Below, piece after piece: positions 8,591 to 18,003 of a stretch of 64,000 bases of DNA; position 1 is the stretch's first letter, and each line of letters begins with the position of its first letter. Under the pieces are notes generated by a model. The model saw only the letters and a list, made by a program, of their open reading frames with translations. It was not told the origin of the DNA and did no database searches. A program made the position numbers and the translations under genes. The DNA lies in the NCBI GenBank assembly GCA_934463265.1, contig CAKSIU010000001.1, forward strand, positions 186,001 through 250,000, read 5' to 3'. Source of the DNA: an uncultured Eubacteriales bacterium. GTDB taxonomy: Bacteria; Bacillota; Clostridia; Oscillospirales; Acutalibacteraceae.

Positions 8591-10141
8591 GTGAAAATTA
8601 GTCCTGAATATGCCGTTCAAATGCGGAATATAACGAAAAATTTTGGTGCTTGCAGAGCTTTAGACGATGTTAGTATAGATATAAAAAAAGGCTCAATTCA
8701 TGCGATTTTGGGCGAAAACGGCGCCGGAAAAACAACTCTGATGAATATTCTTTATGGACTTTATAGGGCGGACGCCGGCGAAATTTATATTAACGGCAAA
8801 AAAATTGACATGAAAAGTCCCAATATAGCCATAGAAAATAAAATCGGAATGGTACATCAACATTTTATGTTGGTCGAAAATTTTACGGTTGCACAAAATA
8901 TTATCCTTGGCAAGGAAGTTACTGCTGCTTGCGGAATTCTCGACATGAAAAAGGCGAAAGAAAAAATCGATGTAATTGTTGAAAAGTACGGTTTAAAAGT
9001 TGATAAAGACGCGAAAATTGAAGATATTTCTGTTGGAATGCAGCAGCGAGTCGAAATTTTAAAGACTTTATATCGAGGCGCAGACATTTTGATTTTAGAC
9101 GAGCCGACTGCAGTTTTGACTCCGCAGGAGATAAAAGATTTGATAGAAATTATGCAAAAATTGGTTGCGGACGGCAAAACGATAATAATTATTACGCACA
9201 AATTGAAGGAAATCAAGGCTTCATCGGATATGTGCACGATAATTCGCCGCGGAAAATACATAGACACGGTCAGCGTGAATGACGTGACGCACTCTGAGTT
9301 GGCGGATAAAATGGTGGGACGAAACGTCAAATTGGTTGTAGAAAAAACGCCGGCCAATCCAGGAAATGTGATTTTTGAGGTCAAAAATGTGGTTGTGCCA
9401 AGCAAAGTTCATAAAGGCATAAATGCGCTGAAGGGCTTGTCTTTAAAAATTAGAAGCGGAGAAATTTTGGGCATTGCTGGTGTGGACGGAAACGGTCAAA
9501 AGGAGCTTGTAGAGGTAATAACATGCTTGCGCAAGGTGAAAAGCGGAAAGATTAAAATTAATGGAAGGGAAATTCAGAATACCAAGCCAAGAAATGTTAT
9601 AAAAAATAAAATTTCAACAATTCATGAAGACAGACAAAGACGTGGTTTAGTTCTGGATTTTTCTGTTGCAGAAAATGTAATTTTAGAAAAATATAACGAA
9701 AGGCCATATTCTAATGGCAGTTTGCTGAATTATAGGAAGATAAACAAATTTGCTGACGACATAATTTCTGAGTACGATGTGCGACCAGAAGATTGCAATA
9801 AGATGCAAATTAGAGGCCTTTCTGGAGGAAATCAGCAAAAAGTGATAATCGGAAGAGAAATTGCAAATAATCCTGACTTATTGATTGCTGTTCAGCCGAC
9901 GCGTGGCTTGGATGTTGGCGCAATAGAGTATGTTCACAAAATTTTGGTGGAGCAGCGGGACAAAGGCAAAGCTGTTTTGCTGATTTCTTTGGAATTGGAC
10001 GAGGTTTTAAGTGTTGCAGACAGGATTGCGGTAATTTATGACGGAAAAATCGTGGGAGAATTCGCGCAGAACGAGGTCAACGAAAACACGATAGGTTTAT
10101 TGATGGCGGGAGGTAGCAGTAGAAATGCAAAAGACAATTAA
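8591..10141 (+). CDS. Nucleoside ABC transporter, duplicated ATP-binding subunit
   Basis: 516 residues with two ABC domains in tandem, as in sugar/nucleoside importers of the YufO/NupO type. Domain 1 has Walker A GENGAGKTT (about residue 40) and Walker B ILILDEPTAVLT. Domain 2 has a degenerate P-loop (GVDGNGQKEL), signature LSGGNQQK and a modified Walker B (LLIAVQPTRGLD). Asymmetric sites are normal in this family. The GTG start is 12 bases after GGGGAGG. The 3' end overlaps the first permease gene. Confidence 0.94.
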   Translation: MKISPEYAVQMRNITKNFGACRALDDVSIDIKKGSIHAILGENGAGKTTLMNILYGLYRADAGEIYINGKKIDMKSPNIAIENKIGMVHQHFMLVENFTVAQNIILGKEVTAACGILDMKKAKEKIDVIVEKYGLKVDKDAKIEDISVGMQQRVEILKTLYRGADILILDEPTAVLTPQEIKDLIEIMQKLVADGKTIIIITHKLKEIKASSDMCTIIRRGKYIDTVSVNDVTHSELADKMVGRNVKLVVEKTPANPGNVIFEVKNVVVPSKVHKGINALKGLSLKIRSGEILGIAGVDGNGQKELVEVITCLRKVKSGKIKINGREIQNTKPRNVIKNKISTIHEDRQRRGLVLDFSVAENVILEKYNERPYSNGSLLNYRKINKFADDIISEYDVRPEDCNKMQIRGLSGGNQQKVIIGREIANNPDLLIAVQPTRGLDVGAIEYVHKILVEQRDKGKAVLLISLELDEVLSVADRIAVIYDGKIVGEFAQNEVNENTIGLLMAGGSSRNAKDN

Positions 10142-11252
10142 AATTTTAAAAAAACCGATTACCTCCACGTTTTTGGCAATTTTATGCGGTGTTTTTGTGG
10201 CAGGAATTGTATTGGCCTTTTCTGGCTACAACCCAGTTCAGGCTCTCAATGCGCTGTTTAAAGGAATTTTTTCGCGGCCAAAATATATTTTTAAGGTAAT
10301 AGAAAAAAGTACGCCGATAATTTTAACCGGAATAAGTGTAGCATTCGCGTTTAAAACCGGACTTTTCAACATGGGCGCAGAGGGACAGTACATAATCGGC
10401 TCAGTGGCAGCAATGATGGTCGGCGTAAAATTAAACTTGCCACCGATTTTGCAAATTCCAATAATAATTTTGGTTGGAATGTTGGCAGGAGCGGTTTACG
10501 GTGGGTTGGTCGGCATTTTAAAAGCTAAATTCGGTATTCACGAGGTTATTACGAGCATAATGTTCAACTGGATTGCGTTTTATTTGTGCAATTTTATTGT
10601 TGACTCGCAAATGTTTCACAAGCCAGCAACTATGCGGAGTTTTTCTATAAATGAATCTGGATTCACAACACTTTTTTATAAATGGAAAACATCAAAAGAG
10701 GGTATAGAATATCTGAAGCAAAATCGCTGGCTTTCGGACATTTTGCTGAAAACTGACGTAAATGTTGGAATTATTATTGCGATTATCGTTGCGATTGCAG
10801 TTTGGTTTTTGCTGTACAAAACAAGTGTAGGTTACGGAATTCGTGCTGTTGGCAACAATGCAAAAGCAGCGGAATTTGCTGGCATAGGCGTAAAAAGAAA
10901 TATCATGGCGGCTATGACAATTTCTGGTGCGATATGCGGTTTGGCGGCAGCTTTGACGATTACCGGAGTTGCACCACATGCGATTTATAAGTTGAGCATG
11001 TTTGAAAATATTGGATTTAACGGCTTGTTTGTTGCGCTTATTGCTCGCACATCGCCGATTGGTTGCATTTTATCCGGGTTATTTTTCGGTGCGCTAAATT
11101 ATGGAGGAAACGCATTACAAATGGATTTGGGCATTCCATCCGAAATAATTGCGATTACTATCGGTTCGATATTATTTTTTGTAGCGTTGGCAGGAGTTGC
11201 GCCGATGCTTGCTGATAGCCTGGCGAAGAGAGGTAAAAAAAATGCTAAGTAG
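10125..11252 (+). CDS. Nucleoside ABC transporter permease 1
   Basis: 375-residue branched-chain-type permease (BPD_transp_2 family) with about ten membrane helices. Diagnostic segment FNMGAEGQYIIGSVAAM lies near residue 85 and GYGIRAVGNNAKAAEFAGI near 240, the loop that contacts the ATPase. The gene overlaps the ATPase gene by 17 bases and the second permease by 11, typical of translational coupling. It probably pairs with the next gene as a heterodimeric channel for nucleosides. Confidence 0.94.
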   Translation: MQKTIKILKKPITSTFLAILCGVFVAGIVLAFSGYNPVQALNALFKGIFSRPKYIFKVIEKSTPIILTGISVAFAFKTGLFNMGAEGQYIIGSVAAMMVGVKLNLPPILQIPIIILVGMLAGAVYGGLVGILKAKFGIHEVITSIMFNWIAFYLCNFIVDSQMFHKPATMRSFSINESGFTTLFYKWKTSKEGIEYLKQNRWLSDILLKTDVNVGIIIAIIVAIAVWFLLYKTSVGYGIRAVGNNAKAAEFAGIGVKRNIMAAMTISGAICGLAAALTITGVAPHAIYKLSMFENIGFNGLFVALIARTSPIGCILSGLFFGALNYGGNALQMDLGIPSEIIAITIGSILFFVALAGVAPMLADSLAKRGKKNAK

Positions 11253-12129
11253 TATTGTTTCTATAATAAACACAATGCTGATGTATTCGGCACCGCTGGT
11301 TTTTGGAGCAATGGGCGGAGTTATTTCGGAAAGTTCTGGAGTAATCAATGTAGGAATCGAAGGAATGATGACTTTTGGTGCATTTGTAGGTGCGGCAGTA
11401 GGCTTCAAAACGCAAAATCCATGGCTGGGACTTTTAGCGGGAGGAATTGCGGGAGCAATTTTGGCGTTACTTCATGCAGTGGCGTCGGTTACTTTTAAGG
11501 CCGACCAAACTATTTCTGGAATGGCTCTGAATTTTATTGGTCCGGGATTGTCCATGTTTTTTTGCAGGCTTTTATTTAATGACAAGACAACCACGGACAG
11601 AGTTTCAAACAAATTGCCAAAAGTTTTTGATTTTATCGACATTACGGTGGTTATAGCTCTGGCAGTTACGATTTTGCTGTGGTTTATTTTGTATAAAACA
11701 AAATGGGGACTACGAATCCGCTCTGTAGGAGAACATCCAGCGGCCGCAGATACACTGGGAATAAATGTTACAAAAGTTAGGTACATCAGCGTCATAATTT
11801 CTGGAATTTTGGCGGGAGTTGGCGGTGCGGCGATGACTTTGGCGGTTGTTTCACAGTTTACACCGACGGCAATCAGCGGTCAGGGATTTATTGCACTGGC
11901 TGCGGTTATTTTTGGAAAATGGACGCCTCAAGGTGCGTACGGAGCGTGCTTGTTGTTTGCATTTGCGCAGGCTTTAGCAGTAACTTTTGGCGGAGGAAGG
12001 ATTGCGGTTCCATCAGAAATTTTAAATATGTTGCCGTATATTTTGACGATAGTTGTACTTATTCTTTTTGTGGGCAGGTCTATGGCGCCGAGCGCAAACG
12101 GAAAACCTTACAAAAAAGGTACGAGATAA
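11242..12129 (+). CDS. Nucleoside ABC transporter permease 2
   Basis: Second channel subunit, about 295 residues. ATG 11242 (eight bases after an AGAGAGG SD) is preferred over upstream TTG codons because it gives the family N-terminus ending in INVGIEGMMTFGAFVGA. The coupling segment WGLRIRSVGEHPAAADTLG mirrors that of permease 1. It is followed 23 bases later by deoC in the same transcript. Confidence 0.94.
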   Translation: MLSSIVSIINTMLMYSAPLVFGAMGGVISESSGVINVGIEGMMTFGAFVGAAVGFKTQNPWLGLLAGGIAGAILALLHAVASVTFKADQTISGMALNFIGPGLSMFFCRLLFNDKTTTDRVSNKLPKVFDFIDITVVIALAVTILLWFILYKTKWGLRIRSVGEHPAAADTLGINVTKVRYISVIISGILAGVGGAAMTLAVVSQFTPTAISGQGFIALAAVIFGKWTPQGAYGACLLFAFAQALAVTFGGGRIAVPSEILNMLPYILTIVVLILFVGRSMAPSANGKPYKKGTR

Positions 12130-12152
12130 ATTGTATTTTGGGGAGATAAGTT

Positions 12153-12818
12153 ATGGAAATTAAAGAAATTTTAAGCAGGGTGGACCACACTTTATTAAGC
12201 CAAACCGCGACTTTTGATGATATAAAGACCATTTGTGACGATGCAATAAAATATGGAGTGGTTTCAGTTTGTATACCACCAGTGTATGTAAAGCGTGCAA
12301 AGGAATATGTTGGCAACGAGATGTCAATTTGTACGGTAATTGGCTTTCCAAACGGATATAACACGACGGAAGTTAAGGTTTTTGAGACAATAGATGCAAT
12401 AAAAAATGGTGCCGATGAAATTGATATGGTGATTAACCTTGGTTGGGTTAAGGATGAGAAATTTGACATGATACTTGATGAAATTAAACGAATTAAGGCA
12501 GCGTGTGGAAAAAGAATTCTGAAAGTGATTGTTGAAACTTGCCTTTTATCTGAAGAAGAAAAAATAAAAATGTGCGAAATTGTTACGAAAGCCGGAGCAG
12601 ATTTTATTAAAACATCGACAGGCTTTTCAAAAAATGGCGCAACTTTTGCAGATGTCAGGTTGTTTGCAGCGAATGTTGGTGAAAACGTAAAGATAAAAGC
12701 TGCGGGAGGGATTTCATCTATTTTGGACGCAGAAAAATTTATTTCACTGGGTGCAAGTCGTCTTGGCACGAGTCGAATTGTTAAATTAGTCAAAAATGGA
12801 GAGTTTGCAGGACATTGA
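12153..12818 (+). CDS. deoC: Deoxyribose-phosphate aldolase
   Basis: Cleaves 2-deoxyribose-5-phosphate into acetaldehyde and glyceraldehyde-3-phosphate. 221-residue class I aldolase: the Schiff-base lysine lies in [10 protein letters not shown] (about residue 152), with the relay residues in EIDMVIN and [12 protein letters not shown] 12153 follows a GGGGAG SD. It closes the deoxynucleoside route begun by DeoD/Pdp and DeoB. Confidence 0.96.
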   Translation: MEIKEILSRVDHTLLSQTATFDDIKTICDDAIKYGVVSVCIPPVYVKRAKEYVGNEMSICTVIGFPNGYNTTEVKVFETIDAIKNGADEIDMVINLGWVKDEKFDMILDEIKRIKAACGKRILKVIVETCLLSEEEKIKMCEIVTKAGADFIKTSTGFSKNGATFADVRLFAANVGENVKIKAAGGISSILDAEKFISLGASRLGTSRIVKLVKNGEFAGH

Positions 12819-12824
12819 TAAGTG

Positions 12825-12870
12825 GCGCGCCGGCGCAGTTTCCTACATCGCCAAACTGCACTCGGCGCGC
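12825..12870. repeat. GC-rich two-part hairpin between deoC and cdd
   Basis: Outer arms GCGCGCCG/CGGCGCGC (8 bp) enclose a small internal loop and inner arms GCAGTTT/AAACTGC (7 bp). The 11-base loop reads, on the minus strand, GGCGATGTAGG, close to the GCGATATAGT apical loop of four other hairpins in this window. There is no T-tract, so it is not an ordinary terminator; it may process or attenuate the operon transcript. Confidence 0.6.
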
Positions 12871-12901
12871 TTCATAAAAAATTGAAAAGGTGAAGATCAT
12901 T

Positions 12902-13324
12902 TTGAACAATGAACAAGCAAAAAAGCTGGTGAAAGAAGCGATGAATGCGAGAAATTTTGCGTATGTTCCGTATTCTAATTTTTCGGTTGGAGCAGCTTTG
13001 TTGACAAAATTGGGAAAAATATATACGGGCTGCAATATAGAATCAGCGGTTTACACACCAACATGTTGCGCGGAGAGAACCGCATTTTTTAAAGCTGTTA
13101 GTGAAGGTGAGCGAAATTTTGAGGCGATAGCAATTGTCGGTGGAAAAGTGGATGAAGAGATTCAAAAGAACTGTCCTCCATGTGGAGTTTGTCGGCAAGT
13201 TATGACAGAGTTTTGTAATCCGCATGAATTTGAAATAATTTTAGCAAATTCTTTAGAAAATTTTGAAAAATTTAAGTTAAAAGATTTGTTGCCACTTGCA
13301 TTTGGTCACGAAAATTTATTTTAG
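12902..13324 (+). CDS. cdd: Cytidine deaminase
   Basis: Deaminates (deoxy)cytidine to (deoxy)uridine so that Pdp can split it. 140 residues, the size of the tetrameric short form. The zinc site is complete: TCCAERTA (Cys ligand and catalytic Glu) and PCGVCRQ (two Cys ligands). N-terminal VPYSNFSVGAAL matches the substrate pocket. TTG 12902 is nine bases after AAAGGTG and is preferred over the in-frame GTG at 12890, which lies inside that SD. Confidence 0.95.
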   Translation: MNNEQAKKLVKEAMNARNFAYVPYSNFSVGAALLTKLGKIYTGCNIESAVYTPTCCAERTAFFKAVSEGERNFEAIAIVGGKVDEEIQKNCPPCGVCRQVMTEFCNPHEFEIILANSLENFEKFKLKDLLPLAFGHENLF

Positions 13325-13336
13325 GAGATGCGACGG

Positions 13337-14659
13337 ATGAGAATGTACGATATAATTATGAAAAAAAGGAATGGTGAAGCCTTAAACGAAGCCGAAATAA
13401 AATTTTTTATTGATGGATATGTCAGTGGAGAAATTCCGGATTACCAAGTGTCCGCGCTTCTTATGGCAATATACTTCATGGGAATGACGGCTGAAGAAAC
13501 GGCTACGTTGACGTTGTGTATGGCAAATTCTGGCGAAACGGTTGATTTAACGTCAATTCCGGGAATAAAAGTCGACAAACACAGTACGGGCGGCGTTGGT
13601 GACAAAACTACTTTAATTATTTCGCCAATAGTTGCGTCTTTGGGAGTTAAAGTGGCAAAAATGAGCGGAAGAGGCTTAGGGCACACCGGAGGAACCATTG
13701 ATAAACTGGAATCGATTCCTGGGTTTAAGACGGATTTGGACAGAGAAAAATTTTTCGAAATTGTAAAAAATGTAGGAGTCAGTGTTATTGGCCAGTCTGG
13801 AAATCTGGTGCCGGCGGACAAAAAACTTTATGCGCTGCGAGACGTTACGGCTACGGTTGAAAGTATTCCACTGATTGCTTCAAGCATTATGAGTAAAAAA
13901 ATTGCAGCGGGTTCCGATTGCATTTTGTTGGATGTTAAGGCTGGAAGCGGTGCATTTATGAAGACTGTGGATGACGCAATAATTTTGGCAAAAGCGATGG
14001 TTGAAATCGGAGAAAATGTCGGTCGCAAGACAGTTGCGCTGATAACCGACATGGACAGACCGCTTGGAAATGCCATTGGAAATTCTTTGGAGGTTATTGA
14101 GGCTTGTGAAACGCTTAAAGGCAAAGGTCCAAAAGACTTGACTGAAATTTGTTTTGATTTAGCCGCGAATATGTTGTATCTTGCGGAAAAAGGAACTGTT
14201 GATGAGTGCAAAATTTTGGCGCAGAAAGCTATAAATGACGGTTCTGCTTTTGAAAAAATGAAAAATATGGTTAGCGCGCATGGTGGAGATATTGCGGTAT
14301 TGCAGGATTATTCTAAGTTTAAACCGGCAAAAGTTAAGTACGAAGTTAAAGCAAAAAAAGCAGGCTACATTAGTCATATGAACACGGAAAGCTGTGGGCG
14401 TGTGGCGGTAATTCTTGGCGCCGGCAGAGAAACTAAAGAAAGTTTAATTGATTTTAGTGCGGGTGTTGTTCTCAAGAAAAAAGTCGGTGATTTTGTTGAT
14501 GCTGGAGAAGTTATTGCGGATTTATATTCAGATGATATTGAAAAGTGCAAGGTGGCAGAAAATTCATTATTGAGTGCGATTAGATTTTCAGATGAGAAAC
14601 CGTTTGAAATTTCGTCGGTGTTTGCTCGCGTGTCGAGAGACGGTGTTGAAAAATATTAG
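13337..14659 (+). CDS. pdp: Pyrimidine-nucleoside phosphorylase
   Basis: Phosphorolysis of uridine/thymidine-type nucleosides. About 440 residues: helical alpha domain with MRMYDIIMKKRNGEAL, phosphate motif VDKHSTGGVGDKTTL (about residue 80), glycosyltransferase-3 core and the C-terminal PYNP domain. AGGAG (13323-13327) gives nine-base spacing to ATG 13337; the ATG at 13328 abuts the SD and is unlikely. Thymidine phosphorylase (DeoA) is the close alternative, but low-GC Gram-positives usually carry the broad Pdp form. Last gene of the salvage operon. Confidence 0.93.
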   Translation: MRMYDIIMKKRNGEALNEAEIKFFIDGYVSGEIPDYQVSALLMAIYFMGMTAEETATLTLCMANSGETVDLTSIPGIKVDKHSTGGVGDKTTLIISPIVASLGVKVAKMSGRGLGHTGGTIDKLESIPGFKTDLDREKFFEIVKNVGVSVIGQSGNLVPADKKLYALRDVTATVESIPLIASSIMSKKIAAGSDCILLDVKAGSGAFMKTVDDAIILAKAMVEIGENVGRKTVALITDMDRPLGNAIGNSLEVIEACETLKGKGPKDLTEICFDLAANMLYLAEKGTVDECKILAQKAINDGSAFEKMKNMVSAHGGDIAVLQDYSKFKPAKVKYEVKAKKAGYISHMNTESCGRVAVILGAGRETKESLIDFSAGVVLKKKVGDFVDAGEVIADLYSDDIEKCKVAENSLLSAIRFSDEKPFEISSVFARVSRDGVEKY

Positions 14660-14670
14660 TTTGATTTTTA

Positions 14671-14827
14671 CAAAAATAGAAAGGGGGGCGGTTTGGTGTC
14701 AAATATAAAATATTTGACACAGCCCGGCACAATTTTACTGATTATTAAGTAGCTTTTGAAGGATTGTACCGGGCACGCCGGCGGCGGTATAGTCGCCGGC
14801 GCAAACCGCCCCCCTTTCTTGTTTTTG
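14671..14827 (+). repeat. Large folded intergenic element: long outer stem with three inner hairpins
   Basis: An 18-bp perfect outer stem (14678-14695 with 14802-14819), extendable by CAAAAA/TTTTTG across a small internal loop, encloses three hairpins. Hairpin 1 is 14696-14706/14710-14720 (11 bp, AAA loop). Hairpin 2 is 14722-14733/14763-14774 (12 pairs, one mismatch). Hairpin 3 is 14776-14783/14794-14801 (CGCCGGCG arms) with apex GCGGTATAGT, the loop shared with the elements at 38167, 46064 and 60335. It could be a terminator between pdp and recD2, a structured RNA, or a non-autonomous repeat. Confidence 0.75.
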
Positions 14828-14862
14828 AAGAATTTTTCAAATGCGGAAGGAAGGAGGCTAAC

Positions 14863-17076
14863 ATGAAAAATAGCAAAACACTTTACGAAATAAACGGCGC
14901 AGTTGACAGGATAGTTTTTCGGAATGAGCAAAACGGATATAGCGTGATAGAACTAAGCGTGGAGAATGAGGTTGTAACGGCGGTGGGCACTATGCCGTAC
15001 ATAAGCGTGGGAGAAAATGTAAAATTGCTGGGAATTTTTAAAAGTCACCCGACGTTTGGAGAGCAGTTTGCGGTGGAAGTCTGTGAACGTTCTATGCCGA
15101 CGGCAACAGCGGCGATTTTAAAATATTTGTCGTCTGGAGCCATAAAAGGCATAGGCCCGTCGACAGCGTGCAAACTGGTTGAGCGGTTTGGTGAAAAAAC
15201 TTTGGAGATTATAGAAAAAAATCCTGAAGAACTCACGCAAATAAGAGGCATAACCAAAGAAAAAGCTAAAAAAATGTCTGAAGAATTTGCGAAATTATTC
15301 AGCATACGAGAATTGATTATTTATCTGGGAAAATACGGAATAACTTCGGAGGAAGCAATAAAAATTTACAGAGTTTATGGACAAGATGCGATAAAAAATA
15401 TAAGTGAAAATCCATATTTGCTGTGTGAAGAGCCATTGGAGATAAGTTTTGAGCGGGCAGACAAATTAGCGTATTCGCTAGAACAGCCGCAAGAAAACGT
15501 ATGTAGAATTCGTGCGGGAATCGTGTATATTTTGACGCACAACATGAATAACGGTCACACGTGCTTGCCAAAGGACAAATTACTGGAAGCGGCGGCAAAT
15601 TTTTTAAGTATAGATTTAGAATTAGCCGAGAACACGCTCAAAGAACTGCTTGACGACGGAAATTTACAGCAAGATATAATCAATGAAAAAGAATTTATTT
15701 TTACGAACAAAATGCACCAAGTAGAGGTATATTCAGCGGGCAGACTGCTAATGATGCTGAAGTTTCCGCCGCAAAAAATTTGCGATGCAGATAAATACAT
15801 AGAATCGATTGAGAAAAAACATAAAATAACTTATGCAAAACTTCAAAAAAAAGCGATAACAATGGCGTTGGAGGATGGAATACTTATTTTGACAGGAGGG
15901 CCCGGAACCGGAAAAACTACAACACTGAATGCGATTATAGACATACTGGAAAAGAATGGCGAAAAGGTTTGTCTGGCGGCGCCAACCGGCAGAGCAGCTC
16001 AAAGAATGGCTGCGGTTACAGGAAGAGAAGCCAAAACAATTCACCGACTGCTGGAAGTGCAGTGGGATACAGACGATAAGCCGACTTTTAAGCGAAACGA
16101 AAAAAATTTGCTCGAATGTGACGCGATAATATTGGATGAATTATCCATGGTGGACGCTGCACTGTTTGAAGGAGTTTTAAGGGCCTTGCCGTTGGGGTGT
16201 CGGCTGATTATGGTTGGCGACAGCGACCAATTACCGTCCGTTGGAGCGGGAAATGTTTTGTCAGACCTGATTAAATCTGAGGTCATTCCAACGGTTGAGT
16301 TAAAAGAAATTTTCAGACAGTCGCTCGAAAGTTTAATTGTAACGAACGCGCATAAAATTGTGAACGGAGAACTGCCGGAACTGTCGGTGCGAGATAATGA
16401 TTTCTTTTTTATGAATGTGAATGACCCGCAGACTATAAGCGACACGATTAGAGATTTGTGCACGAAGCGATTGCCGGTAACTTATGGATATTCGCCGCTT
16501 TTTGATATTCAGGTGATTGCGCCGGGGAAAAAAGGTCCGCTGGGTACGATTAGTATAAACAAAGTTTTGCAAGAGGCGATTAATTCGCCGGATAATTCTA
16601 AAAAAGAAATAAATATAAACGGAACGATTTTTCGTGAAGGTGACAAAGTTATGCAAATTAGAAATAATTACAACATAATTTTTGCACGCGAGGATGGCTC
16701 TAGTGGAGAAGGCGTTTTTAACGGGGACATCGGAATTTTGTTGAGCATAGATAAGGCGGATTCTTCGCTAGTGGTGCAGTTTGACGACAAGTATGCGAAA
16801 TATGACTTGGAAAATGCTTCTGATTTGGATTTAGCCTACGCGATTACTGTGCACAAAAGTCAGGGAAGTGAGTTCGACGCCGTTGTTATGCCGATGTATT
16901 TTGGAGCGCCTCAGTTATATTACAGAAATCTTTTGTACACCGCGGTAACTCGTGCTAAATTGATGATTGTTATGGTTGGAACAGCTTGGACAGTGAAAAA
17001 AATGGTTGAGAATAACAAAAAAACCAGAAGATATTCAGGACTTTGCAATTTTTTGGTTAAAGGCTGTGAGAATTAA
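14863..17076 (+). CDS. recD2: RecD2-type ATP-dependent DNA helicase
   Basis: 737-residue SF1B 5'-3' helicase of the RecD2 (YrrC) family, which acts without RecBC in DNA repair and fork processing. N-terminal OB-like region and helix-hairpin-helix repeats (GAIKGIGPSTACKL, LTQIRGITKEKA), Walker A GGPGTGKTT near residue 347, LDELSMVD, MVGDSDQLPSVG, and motifs ITVHKSQGSEF and YTAVTRAK near the C-terminus. ATG 14863 lies five bases after AAGGAGG; upstream in-frame TTG codons fall inside the folded element. Confidence 0.95.
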   Translation: MKNSKTLYEINGAVDRIVFRNEQNGYSVIELSVENEVVTAVGTMPYISVGENVKLLGIFKSHPTFGEQFAVEVCERSMPTATAAILKYLSSGAIKGIGPSTACKLVERFGEKTLEIIEKNPEELTQIRGITKEKAKKMSEEFAKLFSIRELIIYLGKYGITSEEAIKIYRVYGQDAIKNISENPYLLCEEPLEISFERADKLAYSLEQPQENVCRIRAGIVYILTHNMNNGHTCLPKDKLLEAAANFLSIDLELAENTLKELLDDGNLQQDIINEKEFIFTNKMHQVEVYSAGRLLMMLKFPPQKICDADKYIESIEKKHKITYAKLQKKAITMALEDGILILTGGPGTGKTTTLNAIIDILEKNGEKVCLAAPTGRAAQRMAAVTGREAKTIHRLLEVQWDTDDKPTFKRNEKNLLECDAIILDELSMVDAALFEGVLRALPLGCRLIMVGDSDQLPSVGAGNVLSDLIKSEVIPTVELKEIFRQSLESLIVTNAHKIVNGELPELSVRDNDFFFMNVNDPQTISDTIRDLCTKRLPVTYGYSPLFDIQVIAPGKKGPLGTISINKVLQEAINSPDNSKKEININGTIFREGDKVMQIRNNYNIIFAREDGSSGEGVFNGDIGILLSIDKADSSLVVQFDDKYAKYDLENASDLDLAYAITVHKSQGSEFDAVVMPMYFGAPQLYYRNLLYTAVTRAKLMIVMVGTAWTVKKMVENNKKTRRYSGLCNFLVKGCEN

Positions 17077-17759
17077 TGTTTGATTTCAAAAAAATTTTAT
17101 CAGTTTTATTTCCACCAAGATGCCCCTTTTGCAACGAAGTGATTTCTTCCGACGCAGTTGTATGTGAAGCTTGCGAGAAAAAAATACATTTAAAAACTAT
17201 AAAAAATACTTTAACGACGCGTGGTGGAAAAAATTTTATTTGCGTTGCACCTTTTGCATATGTAGAGCCAATTCGTTCTGCGATACATGAGTATAAATTT
17301 CACGGAGTAAAAAATTATGCAATTCCATTTGGAAAGTACATAACGGACGTTTTGGCAGAAAGTTTTGATGTTACGAAAATTGACTTGATAACCAGTGTGC
17401 CATTGCACAAAGCTCGAAAAAGAGAGCGCGGATTTAATCAGTCAGAACTTTTTGCAACAGAGATTGCTTGTTTAACAGGCATAAAATATGTAGAGGTTCT
17501 AAAAAAAGTCAAAAAGAATAGAATACAACATGAGTTAAATTTGGCAGAACGAAGCGAAAATGTAAAAAATGTTTATGCAGCGGTGGACGGAGTTGATTTG
17601 CAAGGCAAGACGGTGATAATTTGCGATGACATTTTAACTACAGGCAATACTATGGCAGAATGTGCAAATGTACTTTTTTCAGCGGGAGCAAATCGAATTA
17701 TAGGTGCGACGATTGCCATTGTTGAAAGTAAAATGAAAATAATCGACAAAAAATCGTGA
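17076..17759 (+). CDS. comF: ComF/ComFC-family phosphoribosyltransferase-like protein
   Basis: 227 residues. An N-terminal zinc ribbon (PRCPFCNEVI and VCEACEKK) is followed by a type I phosphoribosyltransferase fold with PRPP loop VIICDDILTTGNT (about residue 183) and the family segment KRERGFNQSEL. ComFC proteins help DNA uptake in competent bacteria and also occur beside recombination genes. ATG 17076 overlaps the recD2 stop (TAATG), indicating coupled translation with the helicase. Confidence 0.93.
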   Translation: MFDFKKILSVLFPPRCPFCNEVISSDAVVCEACEKKIHLKTIKNTLTTRGGKNFICVAPFAYVEPIRSAIHEYKFHGVKNYAIPFGKYITDVLAESFDVTKIDLITSVPLHKARKRERGFNQSELFATEIACLTGIKYVEVLKKVKKNRIQHELNLAERSENVKNVYAAVDGVDLQGKTVIICDDILTTGNTMAECANVLFSAGANRIIGATIAIVESKMKIIDKKS

Positions 17760-17816
17760 AATTTCCAATTACATTATTGCAAGTATACAAAGTTTAAAAA
17801 AATTATTGTAAGGTAT

Positions 17817-17844
17817 TTGCAAAAGAAAATTCTTGTGATATAAT
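17817..17844 (+). promoter_or_regulatory. Extended -10 promoter upstream of the secreted-protein patch (P1)
   Basis: TTGCAA (-35), 16-base spacer, and TGATATAAT giving an extended -10 (TATAAT 17839-17844). It lies 370 bases before the first secreted-protein gene, leaving room for a separate small transcript. Confidence 0.6.
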
Positions 17845-17974
17845 AACTTGCATAAAGGTTTAGTTGCGACTTATTTTAGCCGAAAGTTGCTTCAAGAGAA
17901 ATAACTTATGATTAGGTTCTCTATTTATTAGTTAAAGAAACAGTTTTTTATATTTTAAAATTTTAAATTTAATT

Positions 17975-18003
17975 TTGTAAAAATTGTTTTTTTGTGTTAT
18001 AAT
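17975..18003 (+). promoter_or_regulatory. Extended -10 promoter of the first secreted-protein gene (P2)
   Basis: TTGTAA (-35), 17-base spacer, TGTTATAAT (extended -10, TATAAT 17998-18003). It probably starts the transcript of the gene at 18211 with a leader of about 200 bases. Confidence 0.6.

Noticed and set aside
8857..9405. 182-codon ORF antisense to the ABC transporter ATPase
   Set aside because: It is a shadow of a clear two-domain ATPase gene.
12080..12793. 237-codon ORF antisense to deoC
   Set aside because: deoC on plus is complete with catalytic lysine and SD; the antisense frame has no SD, no recognisable domain and biased composition.
13328..13336. Earlier ATG for pdp
   Set aside because: It directly abuts AGGAG; ATG 13337 has nine-base spacing and gives the family N-terminus.
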